Assembly: GCA_913775215.1 (NCBI GenBank)
Contig: CAJYKO010000135.1
Coordinates: 1-5,477, forward strand
Direction: 5' to 3'
Source of the DNA: an uncultured Devosia sp.
GTDB lineage: Bacteria > Pseudomonadota > Alphaproteobacteria > Rhizobiales > Devosiaceae
Length of the DNA stretch: 5,477 nucleotides
In this document: one piece after another, positions 1 through 5,477 of the stretch
Numbering within the stretch: the first letter of the stretch is position 1
How the letters are laid out: each line of letters begins with the position of its first letter
Made by a program: the position numbers and the translations under genes
Notes under the pieces: generated by a model
What the model was told of the DNA's origin: nothing
Database searches by the model: none
The model's input: only the letters and a program-made list of their open reading frames with translations

Positions 1-736
1 GCTGCGCCTTATATTCCGAACCATCGAAACGCGCGACATGGGCGCCGGCCTCGCGCATCATCAGCGCGCCAGCGACGTGATCCCAAGGCATGAGCTTGTT
101 ATACATAAGGAAGTGGACGTGCCCGCCTGCCGCCATGCGGTACTCGTGCCCGGCACAACGGTAATTGGCGAACATCTTGACCTTGGCCAGATTGCTCAGC
201 ACCTGACCGCGCACGGCATCGGGCAGATATGAGACTGAAGCAAGCCCGCCCATTTCTGCAAGCGGCGCCGGCTCGGCAAACTTCTGGCGTACACGGCGGC
301 CATCGGGAAACACCTGCCAGGTGCCGCAACCACGTTCGGTCATCAGGAAATCGTCGCCCATCGGATCATAAATGACGCCGGCAACGGTTTCGCCGTTTTC
401 GACGACCGCCGCCATGACGGCAAAGAGCGGCAGACCAGCGGCAAAATTATAGGTGCCGTCGACCGGATCGACATAGATGACGGTCTGACCCTCGAAATTG
501 GTTTCGAGTAGCGCGGGATTGGCCGAAACGGCTTCCTCACCGACGACGATCGTGTTCGGCGAATGTGCATTGATGGCGGCGGTAATGACGCGCTCGGCGC
601 CTTCATCGGCAGCAGTGACAAGATCGAACGCATTGGTCTTGCTGCGCACCATGCCTTCGTCGAGATGCCGGAAACGTGGCATGATCTCGGCCTTGGCTGC
701 GTCGCGCAATATCCCGGCTAAGCGTTCGATATTCAT
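1..736 (-). CDS. inositol monophosphatase family protein (3' end beyond window)
   Basis: A Mg-dependent phosphatase of the inositol monophosphatase superfamily, which hydrolyses small phosphate monoesters in the cytosol. The 245 residues seen carry all the family motifs. These are DLVTAAD (38-44), the metal-binding GEE (66-68), DPVDGT (90-95) and WDHVAG (218-223). The expected metal ligands E67, D90, D93 and D219 are all present. The residues after DPVDGT are YNF, as in true inositol-phosphatase-like members, and not the KEF typical of CysQ (PAP phosphatase) or KSF typical of HisN, so I favour an IMPase-like substrate; the actual substrate is unknown. The family is usually about 260-270 residues, so only some 15-25 C-terminal residues should be missing. 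The ATG overlaps the ttcA stop codon by 4 bases (ATGA), with AAAGGA 9 bases upstream inside ttcA, so translation is probably coupled to ttcA. Confidence 0.93.
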   Translation of the reverse strand, partial: MNIERLAGILRDAAKAEIMPRFRHLDEGMVRSKTNAFDLVTAADEGAERVITAAINAHSPNTIVVGEEAVSANPALLETNFEGQTVIYVDPVDGTYNFAAGLPLFAVMAAVVENGETVAGVIYDPMGDDFLMTERGCGTWQVFPDGRRVRQKFAEPAPLAEMGGLASVSYLPDAVRGQVLSNLAKVKMFANYRCAGHEYRMAAGGHVHFLMYNKLMPWDHVAGALMMREAGAHVARFDGSEYKAQ

Positions 737-1608
737 GCGTCTTGTTCCTTTGCGTTGACGGCGAGGGCGGCAAAATCGAAGAGCTTCGGGTCCAGCATGT
801 GACTTGGGTTGATGTTGCCTAGCGCTCGGATCATCACGTCCTTCCTGCCAGGCATACGCTTTTCGATATCGGTCAGCATGGCCTTCATCGCATTGCGTTC
901 GAGTCCATCCTGCGAGCCACAGAGGTCACATGGAATAATCGGGAACTGCATGGCGTCGGAAAATTTCTGCAGGTCTTCCTCGGCGCAGTAGATCAGCGGC
1001 CTAAGCACTTGCAGATCGCCCTCGTCGTTGACCAGCTTGGCGGGCATCGCCGCGAGCTTGCCGCCGTGGAACATGTTCATGAAAAAGGTTTCGAGGCTGT
1101 CGTCTCGATGGTGGCCCAAAACCAACGCCGTACAACCTTCTTCGCGCGCGATGCGATAGAGATTGCCGCGACGGAGGCGCGAACAGAGCGAACAATAGGT
1201 CGCGCCCTGCGGCAGCTTGTCGGTCACGATCGAATAGGTGTCCTGGTATTCGATGCGATGCTCGATGCCCAAGCCTTCGAGGAACTCCGGAAGGATATGC
1301 TTGGGAAAGTTCGGCTGCCCCTGATCGAGGTTGCAGGCGAGGAGCTCGACCGGCAGCAGGCCGCGCCACTTGAGATCGAGCAGCAGCGCAAGAAGTCCAT
1401 AGCTATCCTTGCCGCCAGAAAGCGCGATCAGCCACTTCTCGCCCGGCCGGACCATGCCGAATTTTTCGAGCGCTTCGCGCGTATTGCGGATGAGACGCTT
1501 ACGGAGCTTGTTGAACTCGACCGAGCGCGGTGCCTTGGCAAAAATCGGGTGCGCGCCAACGTCCAGGTCATCAGCCGGCGTGGCAGGGGCTTCCATCACC
1601 GCAGTCAT
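733..1608 (-). CDS. ttcA: tRNA 2-thiocytidine(32) synthetase TtcA
   Basis: This cytosolic enzyme makes 2-thiocytidine at position 32 of certain tRNAs. It adenylates C32 with ATP and transfers sulfur through a [4Fe-4S] cluster. The 291-residue protein has the PP-loop ATPase motif SGGKDS (64-69), a CSLC pair (C139, C142), GHHRDDSLET (165-174) and a second pair PCDLCGSQ (C227, C230). In E. coli TtcA the cluster is held by one CxxC pair plus a single distal cysteine. By analogy C139, C142 and one of C227/C230 would be the ligands here. The CxxC with a PP-loop that carries a downstream PCxLCGSQ is diagnostic for TtcA as opposed to TilS or MnmA. The length is slightly shorter than E. coli TtcA (about 311). 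The ATG at 1606-1608 has GAGAG 7 bases upstream; an internal ATG five codons in has a poorer site. It is first in an apparent two-gene unit with the phosphatase gene and divergent from bacA. Confidence 0.96.
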   Translation of the reverse strand: MTAVMEAPATPADDLDVGAHPIFAKAPRSVEFNKLRKRLIRNTREALEKFGMVRPGEKWLIALSGGKDSYGLLALLLDLKWRGLLPVELLACNLDQGQPNFPKHILPEFLEGLGIEHRIEYQDTYSIVTDKLPQGATYCSLCSRLRRGNLYRIAREEGCTALVLGHHRDDSLETFFMNMFHGGKLAAMPAKLVNDEGDLQVLRPLIYCAEEDLQKFSDAMQFPIIPCDLCGSQDGLERNAMKAMLTDIEKRMPGRKDVMIRALGNINPSHMLDPKLFDFAALAVNAKEQDA

Positions 1609-1774
1609 GGCGAAACTCTCGTTTGATATGTTGCGTAGCTGATAACGCCAGATGGAGCAGAGGGAAAGCGAAAGCGCGCCGCGCCAACCTTACCAAAGCT
1701 TAACTTCCCGTCCTTGTTTTATGCGTATTGCCACAGTTAGATGACACATCTTCCTGGCACCTTGGAGTCTCCCG
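1609..1774. promoter_or_regulatory. divergent ttcA / bacA intergenic region
   Basis: These 166 bases must hold the control signals for both ttcA (leftward) and bacA (rightward). The ribosome binding sites are visible: GAGAG at 1616-1620 for ttcA and GGAG at 1764-1767 for bacA. The best sigma70-like pair for bacA is TTGTTT (1714-1719), 17 bases, TTAGAT (1737-1742). It matches consensus in only about half of the positions, so it is weak. A short perfect inverted repeat, AGATG-ACA-CATCT (1739-1751), overlaps that -10 and could be an operator half-site pair, though a 5-base arm is easily found by chance. No convincing leftward promoter was found. No coding capacity is apparent. Confidence 0.35.
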
Positions 1775-3175
1775 GTGTTCCGCTCCTTTTTCCCCGTACC
1801 TAAGATATTCTTTTCGTCGGCGCTCATCTGGCTTCTGGCGTCCGTACTGATCTGGTTCACGATCGGTGAGCCGATCCGCTCGGCCATCAGCATAGACCGC
1901 TTCACTCACCCGCAGATCGCCGCTACACAAACACCCGCGGCCGATCAGCCGACCACTGCGGATGATCCAGTGCCGAGCGCGCCCGCCGCAGGGACTGAGC
2001 AAACCAATCCCAACGCGCCAGCGACCACGGAGAGTAATGCCTCGCCCTCTCAGCAGGCGGCGGCCGCTGGAGCCCAGGAGTCATCAATCGCCAATTTTCT
2101 GAATGGCGATCGAGTATGGCTCTATCAGTACGTCATGATGGTCGCTCTGATCTTCTGTGTGTTCTGGTACTTCTACAAGCGCAACGAATGGTATTGGTGG
2201 AGCGTCGTCGGATCGACGGGTATCCTGCTGATCATCTACTTCCAGGTGCAGGTCGAAGCCTTCGTAAACGAATGGTCGGGCGTCTTCTTCGACATGATCC
2301 AACTTGCGTTGACACAGCCGCGGTCAGTTAGCCCGGACCGGTTCTATGGTGAAGTATTCACTTTGTTCATAGTGTTGATGCCCTCCATCATTGTCGCCGT
2401 TCTCTTGGCATTCTTCACCTCGCACTACGTCTTCCGTTGGCGCAAGGCGATGAACTTTTATTACATGGCGCATTGGCCGGCGATCCGACAGACAGAAGGC
2501 GCGGCGCAGCGCGTTCAGGAAGACACCATGCGCTTCGCGTCAATTGTCGAGGATCTGGGCACGGCTTTCTTCAGCTCACTGATCACTCTGGTTGTGTTTC
2601 TGCCGATGCTGTGGAACCTTTCAAGCGTCGTTACCGAGTTGCCGATTTTTGGTCAGGTTCCAGGAAGCTTGGTCTGGGTTGCCCTTGCAGCTGCCATTGT
2701 CGGCACGGTGCTTCTTGCTGCAGTTGGGATCAAACTGCCTGGTCTGAACTTCGCTAATCAGCGGGTCGAAGCTGCCTATCGTAAGGAATTAGTCTTTGGC
2801 GAGGATCATGCGGAACGCGCCGATCCGCCAACCGTGAAAGAGCTCTTTGCCAATGTGCAGAAGAATTATTTCCGGCTCTATTTCCACTACACCTACTTCA
2901 ATCTAGCGCGGTACGCCTACATCAACATGGTCGGCTATGTGCCCTTGCTGACCATGGCGCCGACCATTTTGGCGGGCGGCCTGACCATGGGCGTCTACCA
3001 GCAGGTGCAGCTGGCCTTTAACCAGGTGTCATCGTCGTTCCAATTCTTCGCCCGCGCCTGGACAACCATCGTGGAGCTGCAGTCGGTCTATATGCGCCTG
3101 CGTCTTTTCGAAAGCTTCATCCCGAAGGATCAGGAGCCGATCAAAGAGAGCGTCAGCGGCGCTGCGACGACTTGA
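1775..3175 (+). CDS. bacA: SbmA/BacA-family peptide antibiotic transporter
   Basis: An inner-membrane, proton-driven importer of the SbmA/BacA family. The family resembles ABC-exporter membrane domains but has no ATPase domain. Known members take up proline-rich and other cationic peptides, microcins and bleomycin. In rhizobia and Brucella BacA is needed for chronic infection of the host and affects lipid A very-long-chain fatty acids. In the 466-residue product, family signatures include EGAAQRVQEDTMRF (241-254), GIKLPGLNFANQRVEAAYRKE (around 318-338), GEDHAERADP (342-351), NYFRLYFHYTYFN (364-376) and TTIVELQSVY (430-439). Hydrophobic segments lie near 11-30, 117-134, 142-158, 192-215, 263-284, 297-318 and 382-408. 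Residues about 47-102 form a low-complexity Ala/Pro/Thr/Ser/Gln stretch, making the protein longer than the usual 400-430. The GTG start is supported by GGAG 7 bases upstream and by MFRSFFPVPK matching BacA N-termini. It appears monocistronic, ending in a terminator. Confidence 0.93.
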   Translation: MFRSFFPVPKIFFSSALIWLLASVLIWFTIGEPIRSAISIDRFTHPQIAATQTPAADQPTTADDPVPSAPAAGTEQTNPNAPATTESNASPSQQAAAAGAQESSIANFLNGDRVWLYQYVMMVALIFCVFWYFYKRNEWYWWSVVGSTGILLIIYFQVQVEAFVNEWSGVFFDMIQLALTQPRSVSPDRFYGEVFTLFIVLMPSIIVAVLLAFFTSHYVFRWRKAMNFYYMAHWPAIRQTEGAAQRVQEDTMRFASIVEDLGTAFFSSLITLVVFLPMLWNLSSVVTELPIFGQVPGSLVWVALAAAIVGTVLLAAVGIKLPGLNFANQRVEAAYRKELVFGEDHAERADPPTVKELFANVQKNYFRLYFHYTYFNLARYAYINMVGYVPLLTMAPTILAGGLTMGVYQQVQLAFNQVSSSFQFFARAWTTIVELQSVYMRLRLFESFIPKDQEPIKESVSGAATT

Positions 3176-3189
3176 TCGTCGAGTTAAAT

Positions 3190-3215
3190 GGCCGCCTTCA
3201 GGGGCGGCCTTTTTT
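3190..3215 (+). terminator. intrinsic terminator of bacA
   Basis: A perfect 7-bp GC stem, GGCCGCC (3190-3196) with GGCGGCC (3203-3209), closes a 6-base loop and is followed directly by six T residues (3210-3215). It begins 14 bases after the bacA stop codon. There is no T tract on the opposite strand, so it acts on rightward transcripts only. Confidence 0.92.
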
Positions 3216-3258
3216 ATGCCGAGACCAATCGGTGAAAAAACAGCTTTGCCAAACACGC

Positions 3259-3289
3259 AAAAGAAAAGGGCCACTCCGAGGAGTGGCCC
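3259..3289 (-). terminator. intrinsic terminator of rpsD
   Basis: A 10-base perfect inverted repeat, GGGCCACTCC (3268-3277) and GGAGTGGCCC (3280-3289), with a 2-base centre; physically a 9-bp stem with a CGAG-type tetraloop. Read leftward it is followed by a T-rich run, TTTTCTTTT (3267-3259). It lies 25 bases past the rpsD stop. Rightward it is followed by only two T residues, so it should mainly serve rpsD, although the stem could also block antisense read-through from bacA. Confidence 0.9.
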
Positions 3290-3314
3290 TTCCAGTTTGG
3301 ATCGTCGGGTTCGC

Positions 3315-3932
3315 TTAGCGCGAGTAGAATTCGACGACGAGGTTCGGTTCCATCTGGACCGGGTACGGCACGTCCGACAGAGCGGGCACGCGAGCATAGG
3401 TGGCGGTCAACTTGTTATGGTCGACTTCCACATAGTCCGGCACATCGCGTTCGGCGAGCTGGACGGCTTCGAGAACGACGGTGAGCTGCTTGGAGCGCTC
3501 CTTGACCTCGATCTTGTCGCCAACCTTGACCTGGTAGGATGGGATGTTCACGCGCTGGCCGTTGACGGTTACGTGGCCATGGGACACGAACTGACGAGCG
3601 GCGAAGACGGTGGACACGAACTTTGCGCGGTAGACGATCGCGTCGAGGCGCGACTCGAGCAGACCGATCAGGTTTTCGCCGGTGTCGCCCTTGCGACGGG
3701 CGGCTTCGTCATAAAGACGACGGAAAGCCTTTTCGGTGATCGAGCCATAATAGCCCTTCAGCTTCTGCTTGGCGCGCAGCTGCAGACCGTAGTCCGAGAG
3801 CTTGCCCTTACGACGCTGACCGTGCTGGCCGGGGCCATAGGCACGTGCGTTGAGTGGGGACTTCGGACGGCCCCAGATGTTCTCGCCAAGACGGCGGTCA
3901 ATCTTGTACTTTACAGAATGACGCTTCGACAT
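3315..3932 (-). CDS. rpsD: 30S ribosomal protein S4
   Basis: S4 is a primary 16S rRNA-binding protein that nucleates assembly of the 30S body and helps translational accuracy with S5 and S12. The 205-residue product matches the family length. It begins MSKRHSVKYKIDRRLGENIWG and has the conserved GPGQHGQRRKGKLSDYGLQL (33-52), KQKLKGYYG (55-63), the S4 RNA-binding domain at about 94-157 (RLDAIVYR, ARQFVSHGHVTVNGQRVN, VGDKIEV) and the C-terminal VEFYSR. The N-terminal zinc cysteines of some bacterial S4 proteins are absent, as is usual in alphaproteobacteria. The ATG is preceded by AAAGGG with 7 bases between. It is a separate transcription unit here, not part of the alpha operon with rpoA. In E. 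coli S4 represses its own operon by binding leader mRNA. Whether that occurs here is unknown, but the leader is structured. Confidence 0.98.
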   Translation of the reverse strand: MSKRHSVKYKIDRRLGENIWGRPKSPLNARAYGPGQHGQRRKGKLSDYGLQLRAKQKLKGYYGSITEKAFRRLYDEAARRKGDTGENLIGLLESRLDAIVYRAKFVSTVFAARQFVSHGHVTVNGQRVNIPSYQVKVGDKIEVKERSKQLTVVLEAVQLAERDVPDYVEVDHNKLTATYARVPALSDVPYPVQMEPNLVVEFYSR

Positions 3933-4057
3933 CGCGTATCCCTTTCTAAGTTAGAATGGATCGCGCCCTCCTTTGCCTCCCTTTGGAGAGGCTGACAGAT
4001 TCCTTTGAATTCAGGAGATCCCGGGTGCGCCTATAAGGCCCGAGGGCCGGATAGGTG
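3933..4057 (-). promoter_or_regulatory. structured 5' leader of rpsD
   Basis: If transcription starts about 7 bases after the proposed -10, rpsD mRNA has a leader of about 120 bases. Near its 5' end is a two-part hairpin at 4028-4057: an inner perfect stem GGCCC/GGGCC (4037-4041, 4044-4048) and an outer stem CCTAT/ATAGG (4030-4034, 4051-4055), separated by 2-base internal loops. A second, weaker hairpin pairs GCCTC (3975-3979) with GAGGC (3988-3992). Read leftward, the motif AAAGG occurs four times (4002-4006, 3980-3984, 3970-3974, 3941-3945). Only the last has a start codon at the right distance. The third is part of AAAGGAGGG, a stronger Shine-Dalgarno match than the one used. Autoregulation by S4 is possible but is an inference only. 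Confidence 0.45.
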
Positions 4058-4058
4058 G

Positions 4059-4095
4059 GCGCTTGATAGTGGCGGAGGTCCGCCATGTCAAGCGC
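4059..4095. repeat. large interrupted inverted repeat overlapping the rpsD promoter
   Basis: Outer arms GCGCTTGA (4059-4066) and TCAAGCGC (4088-4095) are perfect complements of each other. Inside them TGGCGGA (4070-4076) and TCCGCCA (4079-4085) are also perfect complements around a GG centre. That is 15 paired positions, broken only by a TAG/TG internal loop. The repeat begins 11 bases after the MFS stop codon, so in RNA reading through from the exporter gene it could form a long hairpin. No T tract follows it leftward, so it is not a canonical intrinsic terminator. In DNA the arms contain the -35 and -10 boxes and the inner arms form the spacer, as expected for either an operator or a chance double use. 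Confidence 0.8.
4063..4091 (-). promoter_or_regulatory. predicted sigma70 promoter for rpsD
   Basis: Read leftward, there is a perfect -35 box TTGACA (4091-4086), a 17-base spacer and a -10 box TATCAA (4068-4063, four of six consensus positions). The spacing is optimal, and the site lies between the MFS stop codon and rpsD in the right orientation. It would give rpsD its own strong housekeeping promoter independent of the exporter gene. The whole element sits inside a large inverted repeat, described separately. Confidence 0.65.
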
Positions 4096-4105
4096 GACAA
4101 GGCTT

Positions 4106-5344
4106 TCAGGCCATCTTCTTGTCTAGGCTATCCTGCTCGCGAAGCTGCGGGAATATGCGACTCCAGAGCCCGGCAACAAGCATCGCGCCGACCCCGCCAA
4201 CTGCGACTGCCGCAACTGGGCCGATGAAATGCGCCACCGTGCCGGCGCGGAACTCGCCGAGTTCGTTGGAGGCCCCGATAAAGACCGAATTGACCGCATT
4301 GACGCGACCGCGGACCTCTTCAGGAGTCCAAAGCTGCATGATCGTTTCGCGGATGGTGACGCTGACCATGTCGGCAGCACCAACCAGCATCAAAGCTGCG
4401 ATGGAAAGCCAGACGCTCGTTGAAAGACCAAAGACCAGCGTGAAAAGGCCAAAGAGCGCCACGAATGAGAAGAGCGTCTTGCCTGCATGTTTGCGAACCG
4501 GGAAGCGCGTCAACACAAGCGCCATGGTCAGCGCGCCGATGCCGGGCGCTGCGCGCAACACGCCGAACTCCATGGGTCCGCCGTGGAGGATTTCCTCGGT
4601 AAACGCCGGCAACAGTGCAACTGCGCCCCCCATGAGAACAGCAAACATATCGAGCGAGATGGCGCCGAGCACGACCTTATTGGAGAGGATATAGCGGAAG
4701 CCGCCAAAGATAGTTTCGAGGCTAGTTGCCTGCTGAGACCGCTGCTGGGTCGGCTTGGGGACGAGTATGACGAAGACCGCGCCACACAGGAGCAGCACGG
4801 CTGCAGTACCAAAGGCGACGATCGGGCTGATCGCATAGAGCACGCCCCCCACCGATGGCCCGGCAATGCTGGCGATCTGCCAGGCCGAAGCGTTGACCGT
4901 GATAGCGTTTGAAAGCGCTTCGGGCGGCACAAGATTCGGCGCGAGGGATTGGGCTGCGGGGCCCCAAAAAGCGCGCGCTGTGCCGAGAATGACGAGGATC
5001 ACGAAAATCGGCCAGACTTGGTGCGCTTCGACCTCAACCAGCATCAGGAAGCCAATGGCGCAGAGCAGTTCGACCGAAAGGCAAATCGCCATGATCCCGC
5101 GCCGGTTGAACCGGTCGGCGGTCAATCCGGTCACGAGGATGAGACAGAGTGCCGGCAGAAAAAGGCAAAGACCAACAAGGCCGAGCAGAAAGTAATCGCC
5201 AGTGACGGCAAAAATCTGCCAGGCGATCGATACCGACATGATCTGCACGGCAAAGCTGACGAACAGCGTCGTCAGCCAGAAAAAGCGGAAGCCAGGATAG
5301 GTGAAGGCGAGCCGATTGGGCTCGGTAGGATGGGTCGTCGACAT
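4106..5344 (-). CDS. MFS transporter, EntS-like (MFS_3 type) exporter
   Basis: A major facilitator superfamily membrane protein, probably a proton-driven drug or metabolite exporter in the inner membrane; its substrate cannot be read from sequence. The 412-residue product has about 12 hydrophobic segments and the typical length. The loop-2 MFS motif appears as GLTADRFNRRG (73-83). The segment from about 145 to 168 (SNAITVNASAW, then AGPSVGG) and RETIMQLWTPEEVRGRVNAV (332-351) are typical of the EntS/MFS_3 group. The ATG at 5342-5344 has GGAG only 4 bases upstream. An in-frame GTG at 5360-5362 would add six residues (MSCRSI) but has no visible ribosome binding site, so I prefer the ATG. The gene lies upstream of rpsD on the same strand with a 173-base gap. 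That gap contains an rpsD promoter, so co-transcription is not required. Confidence 0.88.
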   Translation of the reverse strand: MSTTHPTEPNRLAFTYPGFRFFWLTTLFVSFAVQIMSVSIAWQIFAVTGDYFLLGLVGLCLFLPALCLILVTGLTADRFNRRGIMAICLSVELLCAIGFLMLVEVEAHQVWPIFVILVILGTARAFWGPAAQSLAPNLVPPEALSNAITVNASAWQIASIAGPSVGGVLYAISPIVAFGTAAVLLLCGAVFVILVPKPTQQRSQQATSLETIFGGFRYILSNKVVLGAISLDMFAVLMGGAVALLPAFTEEILHGGPMEFGVLRAAPGIGALTMALVLTRFPVRKHAGKTLFSFVALFGLFTLVFGLSTSVWLSIAALMLVGAADMVSVTIRETIMQLWTPEEVRGRVNAVNSVFIGASNELGEFRAGTVAHFIGPVAAVAVGGVGAMLVAGLWSRIFPQLREQDSLDKKMA

Positions 5345-5477
5345 GATGCTCCGGCATGACACTTTGTCGCACCGGCGTCAAAGGCGAAAACGCCCCAACC
5401 CGTTCGGAAGGCTAATCCGTGATCGGTTTATCCTTAGTCGACTTCTGCCGATTGGGATTGGGCCTTTCGTGCCGCCG
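5345..5477. other. upstream edge region, unresolved
   Basis: These 133 bases precede the MFS gene. Read leftward from the edge, two frames are open to a stop: one ends at 5434 (last residues AARKAQSQSAEVD) and one at 5412 (21 residues ending KPITD). Either could be the C-terminal tail of an upstream gene, and 13-21 residues are too few to decide. A short hairpin GGCG/CGCC with an AAAA (TTTT leftward) loop at 5383-5394 is followed leftward by only TTT and would be at best a weak terminator. No clear promoter for the MFS gene was found. Confidence 0.25.

Noticed and set aside
1..736. Assigning the phosphatase as CysQ, HisN or SuhB by name
   Set aside because: The motifs identify the superfamily, and YNF after DPVDGT leans away from CysQ and HisN, but no residue seen fixes the substrate. 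The gene symbol was therefore left empty.
1009..1626. A 205-codon open frame on the plus strand opposite ttcA
   Set aside because: It is the antisense of a clearly conserved TtcA, has no ribosome binding site of note, and its composition is typical of a shadow frame in GC-rich DNA.
1660..1690. Short direct repeats GAAAGC GAAAGC and GCGCGCCGCGCC upstream of ttcA
   Set aside because: They are too short and too GC-biased to distinguish from background in a GC-rich genome.
1690..2002. Minus-strand open frames overlapping the bacA start
   Set aside because: They overlap the conserved BacA N-terminus and show no recognisable protein features. Absence of a ribosome binding site makes a small antisense gene unlikely.
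3216..3995. A 259-codon open frame on the plus strand covering the whole of rpsD
   Set aside because: Its sequence is the mirror of S4 codons and runs through the rpsD terminator hairpin. The opposite strand is one of the best conserved bacterial genes, so this is a shadow frame.
4059..4095. The large inverted repeat as a canonical Rho-independent terminator of the MFS gene
   Set aside because: No T tract follows it on the minus strand; the next bases are CCCACC. A role as a plain hairpin or operator fits better.
4487..4912. Plus-strand open frames opposite the MFS gene (also 4005-4694 and 4949-5359)
   Set aside because: They are highly polar, repetitive compositions (Arg/His/Asp-rich) expected from reverse-reading hydrophobic membrane codons. 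No motif or start signal supports them.

Overview
The window reads as chromosomal DNA from a GC-rich alphaproteobacterium, most likely of the order Hyphomicrobiales (Rhizobiales). This inference rests on a SbmA/BacA-type peptide transporter that closely resembles rhizobial BacA as I recall it, a 205-residue S4 of the alphaproteobacterial type without N-terminal zinc cysteines, and tight gene packing with ATGA overlaps. I cannot name a genus. Genes fill nearly all of the window and no stretch over 300 bases lacks one. I see no tRNA or rRNA gene, insertion sequence, CRISPR array or prophage.

Layout, left to right. (1) Positions 1-1608, minus strand: a two-gene unit, ttcA (tRNA C32 2-thiolation) followed by an inositol-monophosphatase-family gene that overlaps it by 4 bases and runs off the left edge. 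(2) Positions 1609-1774: a divergent intergenic region with ribosome binding sites on both sides but no convincing promoter. (3) Positions 1775-3175, plus strand: a bacA/sbmA-like inner-membrane peptide importer with an unusually long Pro/Ala/Thr/Ser/Gln-rich segment after its first membrane helix. (4) Positions 3176-3314: a convergent region with two separate intrinsic terminators, one for bacA and one for rpsD. (5) Positions 3315-5344, minus strand: a 12-helix MFS exporter gene followed by rpsD (ribosomal protein S4). The gap between them holds a strong sigma70-like promoter embedded in a large inverted repeat, then a structured, purine-rich leader of about 120 bases. (6) Positions 5345-5477: the upstream edge, which may contain the tail of another gene.

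The genes do not form one pathway. They are mostly housekeeping functions (tRNA modification, ribosome, phosphatase) plus two membrane transporters. I found no undescribed multi-gene system. The points most worth a second look are the palindromic rpsD promoter with its leader and the long insert in the BacA homologue.
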